In this document: piece after piece, positions 8,335 to 17,324 of the stretch
How positions within the stretch are numbered: the first letter of the stretch is position 1
Layout: each line of letters begins with the position of its first letter
Origin: an uncultured Collinsella sp.
Lineage (GTDB): Bacteria; Actinomycetota; Coriobacteriia; Coriobacteriales; Coriobacteriaceae
Assembly (NCBI GenBank): GCA_900768435.1
Contig: CAAGCW010000019.1
Span: forward strand, 1-64,000
Reading direction: 5' to 3'
DNA: 64,000 nt
Position numbers and translations under genes: made by a program
The notes under the pieces: model-generated
Told to the model about the DNA's origin: nothing
Seen by the model: the letters and a program-made list of their open reading frames with translations, nothing else
Databases searched by the model: none

Positions 8335-9983
8335 CGCTGATCACCCTCGCGCGACCAGGGAAGGCGGATACGCGGGCGTTCGGTGCGCGTTGCACGGTCG
8401 GCGACCATATCGCTCCAAGGGCCGACGGCGCACCCCAGTTCCACGAGCATCTCGCGCGTGGCCTCGCGCACGCTAGTCGCAAAAGCGCTGGTCTGCCCCA
8501 CTGCCTCGTCAGCGCGCCCAAACGCCATGAGCGCGGCGAGATCCTGCCCGCCATCGGCGATACGAATCTTGGAGCTTAACGCACAGGCAATCTCAAAGCG
8601 CATGGCGACGTCCTCGTCTGCCCCGCGCGCACCGAACCGGTTGAACACGGCGCTCATGCGCGTGCGCGGCACACCTACTCGACCTGCCAGTTCAATGACG
8701 CGCGAAGCCGATGCCGCGGACGACACCGCCGCATCGCCAACGACCAGGCAACGGTCGCTCGCCGCCACCGCAGCCGCCACGGCGTCGCCCCAAAAGACCG
8801 AGGTATCGATAAAGACCACGTCGGATTCGCGACGCAGAACATCAAGCAGTAGCTCCACCGGACGTGCCATGAGCTCGGCTTGCTCGGGCGCCGCGACGGG
8901 ACCCCAGAGCGTAACGCCCGGCGCCACGCGCATCGAAGCGGCTACGATATCCGGCTCGGTGAGCGTGCCCGCCGCCGACGGCTCGATAAGTGCCGCCATA
9001 TCGCGCGGAGCATCGACGCCTAACAAGTCGTAAAGGTTTCCAAACATCAGGTCCAGGTCGAGCACGGCGGCACGCAAGCCCAACAGCGACGATGTGTGTG
9101 CCATGGTGGCAACGATCGTCGACTTGCCGCAACCGCCCGAACCCGAAATAGCGCAGATGACCGGAGCTCGATGCGGCGGAGCGGTAGCGTCTGCCGGCGG
9201 CATCGGAGGCGGCGGGGCGGGCGTCGGTGACAGCGTCCCCGTCTCCCCCGCCACAACCACGTGCTGCGTCCAAGCCGGCATGGCTGCTTGTTCGGTCTGC
9301 GAGGCAGGCTCGTTCTGCGCAATCTGCTCATGCTGCATCAGCGACAACTCGCCGCACCCGGCAAGGCCCTCAACTTCGTCGAGTTCATCCGCCAGATTCA
9401 CGCCGTGCACGTATCCCATATCTGCTGCCGGGGAGTCGCCAGCATGCTGCGCCGGCCCTCCAGCGTCATCGTATACAAGGGGGTTCCGGGGGCGCCGACC
9501 ATGCTCGGCTTCCGCTTTTCCATAATCATCAACACGCGGGCCTCTTGTAGCGCGAGGCGCCCCGGGTTCCCTATCAACAAAAGCATCGGGCTCAATCGTC
9601 ATGCGCCGATCGGAATCAACCGCTCCCTCGCCCGCGCGCCCGTTGCCGCATATACTGTGTGCAGCGATGACCTCGGTCGCCCCCGCGCGAAACAGCCCCT
9701 CGATATCCGACGGATCGAGCGCTTCTATCAACACGACCACGCGACTCACGCGGCCTTCGGCCGTCAGGCGCGCAACAGTCTTGCGCACATCTTCGGTATC
9801 AAACAGAGACGCCGCGATGATGGCAGCCCCGCGGCGCGACGGAAACGCCCGCGCCATGGAAACCAGCCCGTCCAGGTCACCCACGCGAAGCACCTGTGCA
9901 CCCGCATCACGGCCCTCGACTTCCCGCTGCAACAGCCCGTAATCGCCGCACGCGCAGCACGCAAGCCAGATCGCCTTCATCAC
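8331..9983 (-). CDS. tadZ: TadZ/CpaE-like ParA-family ATPase
   Basis: A 550-residue protein with an N-terminal receiver-like domain (residues 1-120), a long low-complexity linker rich in Asp, Glu, Ala and Pro (about 130-270), and a C-terminal ParA/MinD ATPase domain with P-loop SGSGGCGKST near residue 281 and VLDLDLMFGNLYDLLG after it. TadZ proteins place the pilus machine at its cellular site. GTG 9983 and the ATG next to it both overlap the cpaB stop. The linker is longer than usual. Confidence 0.87.
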   Translation of the reverse strand: MMKAIWLACCACGDYGLLQREVEGRDAGAQVLRVGDLDGLVSMARAFPSRRGAAIIAASLFDTEDVRKTVARLTAEGRVSRVVVLIEALDPSDIEGLFRAGATEVIAAHSICGNGRAGEGAVDSDRRMTIEPDAFVDREPGAPRATRGPRVDDYGKAEAEHGRRPRNPLVYDDAGGPAQHAGDSPAADMGYVHGVNLADELDEVEGLAGCGELSLMQHEQIAQNEPASQTEQAAMPAWTQHVVVAGETGTLSPTPAPPPPMPPADATAPPHRAPVICAISGSGGCGKSTIVATMAHTSSLLGLRAAVLDLDLMFGNLYDLLGVDAPRDMAALIEPSAAGTLTEPDIVAASMRVAPGVTLWGPVAAPEQAELMARPVELLLDVLRRESDVVFIDTSVFWGDAVAAAVAASDRCLVVGDAAVSSAASASRVIELAGRVGVPRTRMSAVFNRFGARGADEDVAMRFEIACALSSKIRIADGGQDLAALMAFGRADEAVGQTSAFATSVREATREMLVELGCAVGPWSDMVADRATRTERPRIRLPWSREGDQR

Positions 9984-10639
9984 TCGTCGCCTCCGCTCTT
10001 TTTGCCGCGCGCCGTGGCGGGAATCGTCAAGCTGACCGTTCCCTTGCCCGAGGCTCCCAGCAGTTCCTTGACGTCTTCGGGGTCAGCCGCCAGCGTCACC
10101 CATTCGATCTTGCCCTCGCGCGTGGAACCGGAATCCTCACTGGTATCGATCACGTACGCGCCGCACAGCCGATCGGTTACGCCGTCTTTTTGCACGTACA
10201 CGTCCACGTAGCTGCCCACGCCCGCAGCACCGCCGACCGAGTGCTCGGCATCGACCGCCACCGAAACGGCGACCTTGCCCTTAGGTACCTCGAGCATGTG
10301 GCTCTCGGCCTTGGTGTAGACATTGCAGATCACGGCGTTTTTGGGAATACGCGAAGTCGTCACGTCGCCGCGCACCTGGCGTAGCTCGGTCGCCGCGTCA
10401 CGCGGCAGCAGACTCGTCAGCCACTCCTGGGTTATGACATTGGTCTCATCGAGGGTCTCACCCACATCGATATCGCGCGCCGCGACGCATACCTCGACGC
10501 GATCGCCACCGTACTTGGCCAAGGTCTCAGCCTGGACCTGTTCGGCTTGCGAGCGGATCGACGAGCCGTAAACCATGCAGAGCAGAGCAGCGAGCACGCC
10601 CGCGACCAGACTGATGGCGATGCGCTTGCTCTTGTTCAC
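9980..10639 (-). CDS. cpaB: CpaB/RcpC-like pilus assembly protein
   Basis: A 219-residue protein with an N-terminal membrane helix (IAISLVAGVLAALLCMVYG), a SAF domain (VEVCVAARDIDVGETLDETNV ... SRIPKNAVI) and the RcpC-type C-terminal domain (GSYVDVYV). GTG 10639 is chosen because AGAGGAG lies 5 nt upstream; an ATG 15 nt earlier is possible. This is the first gene of the Tad operon. In Gram-positive hosts it is presumably anchored at the outer face of the membrane. Confidence 0.83.
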   Translation of the reverse strand: MNKSKRIAISLVAGVLAALLCMVYGSSIRSQAEQVQAETLAKYGGDRVEVCVAARDIDVGETLDETNVITQEWLTSLLPRDAATELRQVRGDVTTSRIPKNAVICNVYTKAESHMLEVPKGKVAVSVAVDAEHSVGGAAGVGSYVDVYVQKDGVTDRLCGAYVIDTSEDSGSTREGKIEWVTLAADPEDVKELLGASGKGTVSLTIPATARGKKSGGDE

Positions 10640-10750
10640 GGCCGCTCCTCTCATGGCAGTGCCGGGCGAATGCCCGTACCACCATTGTCTGGGCGGCCAG
10701 AGTGCAAAGCGGCGCAATCGCAATCTTGGTTTTCGATGTCAAACCAATCG

Positions 10751-10800
10751 CTGACCAAAAGCTGACCAGCCCGTCAAGCTCGTGGCAAGGTTTTGGTCAG
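10751..10800. promoter_or_regulatory. Inverted CTGACCAAAA sites upstream of the Tad operon
   Basis: CTGACCAAAAGCT at 10751-10763 faces its complement TTTTGGTCAG at 10791-10800, 112-160 nt before the cpaB start. A nearly identical 13-mer occurs twice upstream of the AbiEi-like gene at 43.1 kb. Binding-site function is inferred. Confidence 0.45.
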
Positions 10801-10838
10801 CACGTCAGCAAACTGCATGTTTCGAGGCTTTTCCGCAG

Positions 10839-10873
10839 CAAAAAAGCCGTCTCCCGAACAGTTGGGAGACGGC
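10839..10873 (-). terminator. Terminator after rsgA
   Basis: On the minus strand, a 10-bp stem GCCGTCTCCC/GGGAGACGGC with an 8-nt loop is followed by TTTTTT. It lies 20 nt beyond the rsgA stop. Confidence 0.92.
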
Positions 10874-10891
10874 TGTCATAGGAAAAATCAA

Positions 10892-12076
10892 TTACAGATG
10901 GACATCGGGATCGAGCATTTGAGCGCTCACGCGCATGGATGACGCCAGATTTTGGAAAGTTTCCAGACGCAGGCTGTCGATCTGCCCGGCGTCCTCGGCC
11001 TCGCGAACGGCGCAACCCGGTTCGTGGGTATGCGTGCAGTCGCCAAACCGACACGCACGCGATGCCTCGACAATCTCGGGGAAGGCGCGTGCCAGACCCC
11101 GCTCGTGACCCACGAGCGGCAAACTGCGCAGACCCGGGGCATCGGCGATCACGCCGGCGTCGCCCGGCAGCGCCACCATCACGCGCGCGACGGTAGTGTG
11201 ACGGCCCTGGTCGTCGCGTTCGCGCACACCGCCGGTCGCCAACGTATCGTGGCCCAGCAGTGCATTGAGCAGCGTCGACTTGCCGGCACCCGACTCGCCC
11301 AGAATCATGGCGCAGCTCCCGGCAGGCACGCAGGCACGGACCTCGTCCAGACCGCGGCCCTCGGCAGAAGACGTCACGATCACGCGCACGTCCGGACCCA
11401 CCAGACGGCGCACGCGGTCCAGATCGCGCTCGAGCTCCCCGGCATCGCAGCGGTCAGCCTTGGTGAGCACCACCACCGGCTCGGCATCGCAGTCGAGCGC
11501 CAACACCAGCGAGCGCGCCACACGGTCGAGCAGCACCTCGCCGGCACCGAGCGCCTGCACGATTAGCACGCTATCCACGTTGGAGCAGAGCACCTGGCGC
11601 TCTCCGCGGGCACGGCCGCGCCAACGCTCAAAGCTCGTACGGCGCGGCAGTACGCATTCAATCACGCCCATATCGTGCCCGGGAGCGCGGCGCACCGCCA
11701 CACGATCGCCCACGGCAGGCAGCAGGACCTCGTCCCCACCGCGCGACTTGGCAAATCCCACGGCATGCTCGGCGCGGAAGGTATCGTCGGCAGTCGCCAC
11801 CAGCGGAAACCCACGATCCAAGCGCACCACGGCGCCAAGCTGCATCTGCTCGGGCTCCTCGGCATGTGCGCAGAAATCATCAAAGGCAGCCTGCTGAGCT
11901 TCATCGACCGGCAGGTCATCGAACGCCGGAACGTCCTGCAGCGCGTCGAGTCCCGGCACGCTCGCCAGCAGCTCCTCGGCAGACGCGGGAGCCTCGGTCG
12001 CGAGCTTCCGACGACGATCGCGCTTAGCCCGCGCCCCCGTCGTCTTTTTCTTCGCTTTAGCCTTAGCCTTGCCCAC
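10892..12076 (-). CDS. rsgA: Ribosome small-subunit GTPase RsgA
   Basis: A 394-residue circularly permuted GTPase that assists late 30S maturation. Order of motifs: OB-like N-terminal domain, G4 VVLTKAD, then G1 GESGAGKST near residue 264, G3 DAPGL, and a C-terminal zinc knuckle (CRFGDCTHTHEPGC, about residues 338-351). The N-terminus is very Lys/Arg-rich. GTG 12076 is preferred because GGGAGG lies 5 nt upstream. The gene is monocistronic with its own terminator. Confidence 0.93.
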   Translation of the reverse strand: MGKAKAKAKKKTTGARAKRDRRRKLATEAPASAEELLASVPGLDALQDVPAFDDLPVDEAQQAAFDDFCAHAEEPEQMQLGAVVRLDRGFPLVATADDTFRAEHAVGFAKSRGGDEVLLPAVGDRVAVRRAPGHDMGVIECVLPRRTSFERWRGRARGERQVLCSNVDSVLIVQALGAGEVLLDRVARSLVLALDCDAEPVVVLTKADRCDAGELERDLDRVRRLVGPDVRVIVTSSAEGRGLDEVRACVPAGSCAMILGESGAGKSTLLNALLGHDTLATGGVRERDDQGRHTTVARVMVALPGDAGVIADAPGLRSLPLVGHERGLARAFPEIVEASRACRFGDCTHTHEPGCAVREAEDAGQIDSLRLETFQNLASSMRVSAQMLDPDVHL

Positions 12077-12124
12077 AAGCGCCTCCCAGCACCATAAATC
12101 ACAACTGAGCAGGTATTTTACCCA

Positions 12125-12161
12125 CAAAAAAGAGCCGGTCGAGCAAACGCTCGACCGGCTC
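12125..12161 (-). terminator. Terminator downstream of the cation ATPase
   Basis: A perfect 13-bp stem (GAGCCGGTCGAGC with its complement) with a 4-nt loop, followed by TTTTTT on the minus strand. Confidence 0.88.
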
Positions 12162-12203
12162 ACACACTTTCCCTCAGCTCATGGTCCCGAGAGGTTATCC
12201 GAA

Positions 12204-12298
12204 GGCCCGACGCCGGGAGGGGTTTCTTCTGAGCGATCCCGCAGCGCGAAGCGCGAGGACCAGCGAAGAAGAAACCCCGCAGGCGGTCGGGCCGGCGG
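12204..12298. repeat. Long imperfect inverted repeat after the ATPase gene
   Basis: GGCCCGAC...GGGGTTTCTTCT on the left pairs imperfectly with AGAAGAAACCCC...GTCGGGCC on the right, around a GC-rich core (GCGCGAAGCGC). It lies between the ATPase stop and its terminator, so it would be transcribed as a large hairpin. The core resembles the palindromic insert at 65-185. Confidence 0.6.
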
Positions 12299-12316
12299 GA
12301 AGGATGGCCTTTCGAC

Positions 12317-14998
12317 CTACTCCTTCTCGACCGCGCGCATGATCGCCTTGTAGATCTCCATCAGCGGGATGATCAGGAAGGCCAGGCCCAGGGCAGCGAC
12401 AACGCCCTTGAGCTCAAGCGTCACGGGGCCAAAGAACATCTCGGCAAGCGTCGGCTGCACGGTTACGATCACCGTCAGCACCAGCGCCAGCGCGGCGGAA
12501 GCCCACAGCCACTTGTTCTGCTTCTTCATGGTGAACAGCGACGCACGACGGCTGCGCATATTGAAGCAGTGGAAAATCTCGACCATGTTGAGCGTGATGA
12601 ACGCCATCATCACGCCTTCCTCGTCGGCATTGCCGGCGATCATATCGGCGATGTGGATGTAGCCCATGTCAAAGTACACGCCCACAAAGAAGCTCGCCAG
12701 CACCAGCACGGTGATGATAAGGCCCTGGACCACACAGTCCAGGCCCATATGTCCGGCAAAGACACCGTCCTTGGCGTTGCGCGGCTTGCGCTTCATGATG
12801 TCGCCCTCGGCGTCCTCCATGCCCAACGCGAGCGCGGGGAAGCAGTCGGTGACCAGGTTCACCCACAGCAGCTGCACCGGCTGGAAGATGGTAAAGCCGA
12901 TGAGCGTGGCGATAAACACCGAGAACACCTCGGCAAGGTTGGCCGAAAGCAGGAACTGGATGACCTTGCGGATGTTGTCGTAGATGCGACGGCCCTCTTC
13001 GCAGGCACCGATGATGGTGGCAAAGTTATCGTCGGCGAGCACCATGTCGGCGACGTTCTTGGTGACGTCGGTACCAGTAATGCCCATGCCCACGCCGATG
13101 TCGGCGCGCTTGATGGACGGGGCGTCGTTGACGCCGTCGCCCGTCATGGCCACGATCTGGTCGCGCGACTTCCAAGCCTCGACGATGCGTGTCTTGTGCT
13201 CGGGTTGGACGCGGGCGTACACGCCGTAGTCCTCGATGTGCGCGTCGAGCTCCTCGTCGCTCATGCGATCGAGGTCGGCACCGGTGATGGCATGGCTGCG
13301 ATCGGTGACGATGCCCAGCTGCTTGGCAATGGCCACGGCGGTGTCGATATGGTCGCCCGTGATCATAACGGTGCGGATACCGGCGTCGTGCGCCTCGCGG
13401 ATGGCGTCGGCGACCTCGGGGCGAACGGGGTCGATCATGCCGGACAGGCCGCAGAAGACCAGGTCATGCTCGAGCGCAGCGGGGCTGCAGTCGCTCGGGA
13501 CCTCGGTGTAGGAGCGGCTTGCCAACGCCAGCACGCGCAGGGCCTCGTCGGCCATGGCCTTGTTGGCGGCCACAAGTTCGGCGCGACGCTCCTCGGTCAA
13601 CGGAACGACCTTATCGCCCTCGTAGATGTGGGTGCACAAGCCGATCACCACGTCGGGCGCGCCCTTGGTGTACTGCTCGTACTCGCCGTCCAGGGTCTCG
13701 ACGACCACAGACATCATCTTGCGCCCCGAGTCGAACGGGGCCTCGCCCACGCGCGGGTGCTCGACAGTCAGGCCGGTGAGGCCCGCCTTGCCGGCATCGT
13801 TGACGAGCGCGCACTCGGTCGGCTCGCCCACGGCCTCGCCCAGCTCCTCGTCCCACTGGGCATCGGAGCACAGGGCCATGCCGGCCAGGAACTTCTCCTT
13901 GGGCGCGGCGAGCTCGTGCTTGACGACGGTCATCTTGTTCTGGGTAAGGGTGCCGGTCTTGTCGGAGCAGATGGTCTGCGTGCAGCCGAGGGTCTCGACG
14001 GCAGAGAGCTTGCGAATGATCGCCTGACGCTTGGCCATCTTGGTCACGCCGAGCGAAAGCACGATAGTCACGACGGCGACCAGGCCCTCGGGGATGGCGG
14101 CAACGGCGAGCGAGACGGCGACCATAAAGGTGTCGAGCAGGGCGGTCGGGTCGGTAAGGACGTTGCCCACGCCGTGGCGGAGGATGTCAACGCCAAAGAT
14201 CACGACGCAGATGACGATCACCATGATGGTGAGGATGCGGCTGAGCTCGGCGAGCTTCACCTGCAGCGGCGTGAGCTCTTCCTTGGCCTCGGCCAGGGCG
14301 CCGGCAATCTTGCCCATCTCGGTGTTCATGCCGGTGCCGACCACGACGGCGCGGCCGCGGCCATACACGACGGTGGAGCCCATGTAGCACATGTTCTTGC
14401 GGTCGCCGAGCGGCACGTCGTCGGTGCCCGCGGCAAGCTCGATCGCGTTGGCGTGCTTCTCGACGGGCACGGACTCGCCGGTGAGCGCGGCCTCCTCGAT
14501 CTTCATCGTGGCGCTCTCGAGCACGCGGCAGTCGGCCGGGACGGAGTCGCCCGCCTCGAGCATGATCACGTCGCCGGGCACGAGCTCGGCGCTCGGCAGA
14601 TGCACGAGCTTGCCGCCGCGCAGCACCTTGGACTGCGCCGCGCTCATCTCCTGCAGGGCCTCGAGGGCCTCCTCGCTCTTGGCTTCCTGGACCACGCCCA
14701 GCACCGAGTTGACGATAACGACGAACATGATGATGGCGACATCGGCAAAGTCGGGCTCGCCCTTGACCATGCCCGTGAGCGCGCTGATGACGGCGGCCGC
14801 GATCAGCATGATGACCATGGGGTCGGCCATCTGCTCAAAGAAGCGCTTCCACAGCGGCGTCTTCTCGGCCTCCTCGAGCTTGTTAGGGCCTGTCTTGGCG
14901 AAGCGCGATGACGCCTCGTCGCTGCTCAGGCCGAGGTTCTCATCGACACCCTGGTCGCTGAGCACCTCCGCCGCGGCGGACAGGTATTCCTTTTGCAT
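12317..14998 (-). CDS. P2-type (Ca2+-like) cation-transporting ATPase
   Basis: An 893-residue P-type ATPase. Motifs: TGES actuator (AALTGESVPVEK), the ion-binding helix AVAAIPEGL, phosphorylation site CSDKTGTLTQ (Asp near residue 346), a KGAPD nucleotide-binding segment, MITGDH, and the hinge GDGVNDAPSIKRADIGVGMG. About ten membrane helices and an N-terminal cation-ATPase domain match the PacL/PMR1 (P2A) group that exports Ca2+ or Mn2+. The exact ion is not decided here. AGGAGGGG precedes the ATG. Confidence 0.9.
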   Translation of the reverse strand: MQKEYLSAAAEVLSDQGVDENLGLSSDEASSRFAKTGPNKLEEAEKTPLWKRFFEQMADPMVIMLIAAAVISALTGMVKGEPDFADVAIIMFVVIVNSVLGVVQEAKSEEALEALQEMSAAQSKVLRGGKLVHLPSAELVPGDVIMLEAGDSVPADCRVLESATMKIEEAALTGESVPVEKHANAIELAAGTDDVPLGDRKNMCYMGSTVVYGRGRAVVVGTGMNTEMGKIAGALAEAKEELTPLQVKLAELSRILTIMVIVICVVIFGVDILRHGVGNVLTDPTALLDTFMVAVSLAVAAIPEGLVAVVTIVLSLGVTKMAKRQAIIRKLSAVETLGCTQTICSDKTGTLTQNKMTVVKHELAAPKEKFLAGMALCSDAQWDEELGEAVGEPTECALVNDAGKAGLTGLTVEHPRVGEAPFDSGRKMMSVVVETLDGEYEQYTKGAPDVVIGLCTHIYEGDKVVPLTEERRAELVAANKAMADEALRVLALASRSYTEVPSDCSPAALEHDLVFCGLSGMIDPVRPEVADAIREAHDAGIRTVMITGDHIDTAVAIAKQLGIVTDRSHAITGADLDRMSDEELDAHIEDYGVYARVQPEHKTRIVEAWKSRDQIVAMTGDGVNDAPSIKRADIGVGMGITGTDVTKNVADMVLADDNFATIIGACEEGRRIYDNIRKVIQFLLSANLAEVFSVFIATLIGFTIFQPVQLLWVNLVTDCFPALALGMEDAEGDIMKRKPRNAKDGVFAGHMGLDCVVQGLIITVLVLASFFVGVYFDMGYIHIADMIAGNADEEGVMMAFITLNMVEIFHCFNMRSRRASLFTMKKQNKWLWASAALALVLTVIVTVQPTLAEMFFGPVTLELKGVVAALGLAFLIIPLMEIYKAIMRAVEKE

Positions 14999-15440
14999 AT
15001 AGAGTCCCCTCCTGGGATTCGGGCCACTCAGCAGATTGATGCCCGATCATAATTCCCAGGAGAAGGGCAAGGGCTCATCAAGGCTGCCGTGCTGAGCGGC
15101 AGTTGATAGTGGAGCTATGGTACCCCAAAGCGATGCGTCTAGCCAAAACAATCCATTTGGAAATGCAGTCAGCACGCAAGGATGCAGACCGTGTGATGCT
15201 TAATAATGATAAAACGTTTTTTCTTCGACGCATCGGCAAACTGAAATATCGCCCAGATAGCAGCGGTCGGAGCGGTTGGTAAAGTTTTTTCATATACCGT
15301 TTTCAGCGCTTAAAATGAACTTCTAATTCGGCATACGGTCGATTTTTGAGGGTATTCGGTCGGTATTTCGTTATAATCGACACGGTTTTATTTCTTATGG
15401 TTTATCTATCAGCGCAAGACGATGTCAGATGGAGGTCTGA
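14999..15440. other. Intergenic region between the ATPase and pyk
   Basis: This 440-bp divergent region is more AT-rich than its neighbours and should hold promoters for both genes. A hairpin (CTGCCG/CGGCAG extended by ATCAA/TTGAT) lies at 15078-15107. A 71-codon minus-strand frame at 15078-15293 has no homology I recognise and is not called. Confidence 0.5.
15372..15377 (+). promoter_or_regulatory. Probable -10 element of pyk
   Basis: A perfect TATAAT lies 64 nt before the pyk start. The best upstream -35-like hexamer (TTGAGG, 15346-15351) is 20 bp away, a long spacer, so the -35 is uncertain. Confidence 0.5.
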
Positions 15441-16901
15441 ATGTACAAGCGCACTAAGATTGTATGCACCATGGGTCCCGCCTGCGATAGCGACGAGACC
15501 ATCCGCGAGATGATCAAGGCGGGCATGAACGTCGCCCGTTTTAACTTCTCGCACGGCTCCTACGACGAGCACCACGGTCGCATCGAGCGCGTCCGTCGTA
15601 TTTCCAAGGAGCTCGGCATGCCCGTCGGCATCCTGCTCGACACCAAGGGCCCCGAGGTCCGCACCGGCCTTCTGGTCGACGGCAAGAAGGTTGCCGTCAA
15701 GACCGGCGACAAGATCGTCGTCACCGCTCAGCCCACGTCCGAGGATTTCCACGGCACCTCTGAGCACATCTCCCTCGACTACTTGGCTCTGCCCTCCGAG
15801 GTCGAGAAGGGCTCCCTCATCCTGATCGACGACGGCCTGGTTGCCCTCGAGGTCGAGTCCGTCGACGGCCAGGACATGACCTGCGTCGTCAAGAACGACG
15901 GCCTGATCGGCGAGCGCAAGGGCGTCAACATGCCCAACGTCAACATCTCGCTGCCCGCCATCACCGAGCGCGATCGTCAGGACATCCTCTTCGGCCTGAC
16001 CGAGAACATCGACTACATCGCCGCTTCCTTCATCCGTGACGGCGAGTCCGTCCGCGGCATCCGTGAGCTTTGCCGCGAGAACGGTGGCGAGCACGTGACG
16101 ATCTTCCCGAAGATCGAGTGCGCCCTGGGCGTCGAGAACTTTGACGAGATCCTTGAGGCTTCTGACGGCATCATGGTCGCCCGTGGCGACCTGGGCATCG
16201 AGATCAAGCCCGAGCTCGTTCCCCACATCCAGAAGGAGATCATCGCCAAGTGCAACGCGGCCTACAAGCCCGTTATCACCGCTACGCAGATGCTCGACTC
16301 CATGCAGCAGAACCCGCGCCCGACGCGCGCCGAGGTTGCCGACGTTGCTAACGCCATCTACGACGGCACCGACGCCGTCATGCTGTCCGGCGAGTCCGCT
16401 GCCGGCAAGTACCCGGTTGAGGCCGTCAAGATGCAGGCCAGCATTGCTCTCGAGACCGAGAAGTACCTCCCGGCCCACGCTCCGCTCGAGGTTCCGGCCG
16501 ATGCTCACGGCACCCGCGTTGTCAACAACGTTGTGGGTATGTCCGCTGTGAACATGGCCACCACCGTTGGCGCCAAGTGCATCACCGTGCCGACGACCAC
16601 CGGTCGTACCGCTCGCCTGATCTCGCACTTCCGTCCCAACATGCCGATCTGCGCGTTCTCCCGCCACGAGTGGGCCGTCCAGCAGATGATCATGTACTGG
16701 GGCGTTATCCCGCACCAGGCCGAGATTACCCAGGGCACCGTCAATGGCACGATCGTCAAGGCGATCGAGACCGCTAAGGAGCTCGGCTACGTCGAGGCTG
16801 GCGATCTGACCGTCGCCACCGCCGGCGATCCCCGCATGAGCGTCCAGCTCGAGGACAAGGTCTCCTCGACCAACGTCGCTTACGTCGCTCAGGTGCGCTA
16901 A
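15441..16901 (+). CDS. pyk: Pyruvate kinase
   Basis: 486 residues. It transfers phosphate from phosphoenolpyruvate to ADP in the last step of glycolysis. Visible: N-terminal RTKIVCTMGPA, NVARFNFSHG, the catalytic-Lys segment IFPKIE near residue 221, MVARGDLGIE near 244, and ITATQMLDSM near 277. The C-terminal domain ends soon after residue 480, so there is no extra PEP-utiliser domain. GGAGG lies 6 nt before the ATG. Codon use is strongly biased, as expected of a highly expressed gene. Confidence 0.97.
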   Translation: MYKRTKIVCTMGPACDSDETIREMIKAGMNVARFNFSHGSYDEHHGRIERVRRISKELGMPVGILLDTKGPEVRTGLLVDGKKVAVKTGDKIVVTAQPTSEDFHGTSEHISLDYLALPSEVEKGSLILIDDGLVALEVESVDGQDMTCVVKNDGLIGERKGVNMPNVNISLPAITERDRQDILFGLTENIDYIAASFIRDGESVRGIRELCRENGGEHVTIFPKIECALGVENFDEILEASDGIMVARGDLGIEIKPELVPHIQKEIIAKCNAAYKPVITATQMLDSMQQNPRPTRAEVADVANAIYDGTDAVMLSGESAAGKYPVEAVKMQASIALETEKYLPAHAPLEVPADAHGTRVVNNVVGMSAVNMATTVGAKCITVPTTTGRTARLISHFRPNMPICAFSRHEWAVQQMIMYWGVIPHQAEITQGTVNGTIVKAIETAKELGYVEAGDLTVATAGDPRMSVQLEDKVSSTNVAYVAQVR

Positions 16902-16930
16902 GTCGTACTTGCAAGCATATTTGCATTGCA

Positions 16931-16966
16931 AAGGGCCCGGAAGGCTTCGCCTTCCGGGCCCTTTTT
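16931..16966 (+). terminator. Terminator after pyk
   Basis: A stem of AAGGGCCCGGAAGG with its complement around a CTTCG loop, followed by TTTTT, 30 nt beyond the pyk stop. Confidence 0.95.
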
Positions 16967-17148
16967 CTGTGCCAATGCCGACACACGGCAAAACACGCAC
17001 TCATTTCTTTACCAAAAGCGCAAAATCCACCCTTCGAGGCCCAGAAAATAAAGCCCCAAGCGCTAAAAGTGTTCGCCCGGTGGCAAACCCACACCTCACG
17101 CAGGACTGATAAATCGTTTTAGCATGAGCCAGATCTACCTGATTTTCG

Positions 17149-17268
17149 GAAGTATGCGGCAAATTCTGAAACCTCCGAGCACACCCTGTTTTTTCACAAC
17201 AAAATGCCTGATAAACTAGCCTCAAAAGCCAGGTCTGCTCATAGGGTTTAGATTTTGCCGCATACTTC
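17149..17268. repeat. Inverted repeat element with CCGAGCACACCC core
   Basis: GAAGTATGCGGCAAA (17149-17163) is perfectly inverted at 17254-17268. The interior contains CCGAGCACACCC, which recurs in another inverted-repeat element at 60.1 kb whose arms are different. A partial second inversion (AGATCTACCTG against CCAGGTCTG) lies inside. It sits upstream of the gene at 17325. The function is unknown. Confidence 0.65.
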
Positions 17269-17324
17269 TGGATTGACGCTGGCATCACTCGCTTCAAAGA
17301 GATGATTTCGGCCAGGAGGGCATT

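Noticed and set aside
12569..14911. 780-codon plus-strand open frame
   Set aside because: It lies wholly opposite the P-type ATPase, is His/Asp/Gly-rich low-complexity sequence, and reflects GC-biased codon use on the real strand.
15078..15293. 71-codon minus-strand ORF in the ATPase/pyk gap
   Set aside because: No ribosome-binding site or recognisable family; it lies in the promoter region and contains a hairpin.
15402..17000. 532-codon minus-strand open frame opposite pyk
   Set aside because: It mirrors a highly expressed gene with strong codon bias; the Asp/Leu/Val-rich translation has no motifs.
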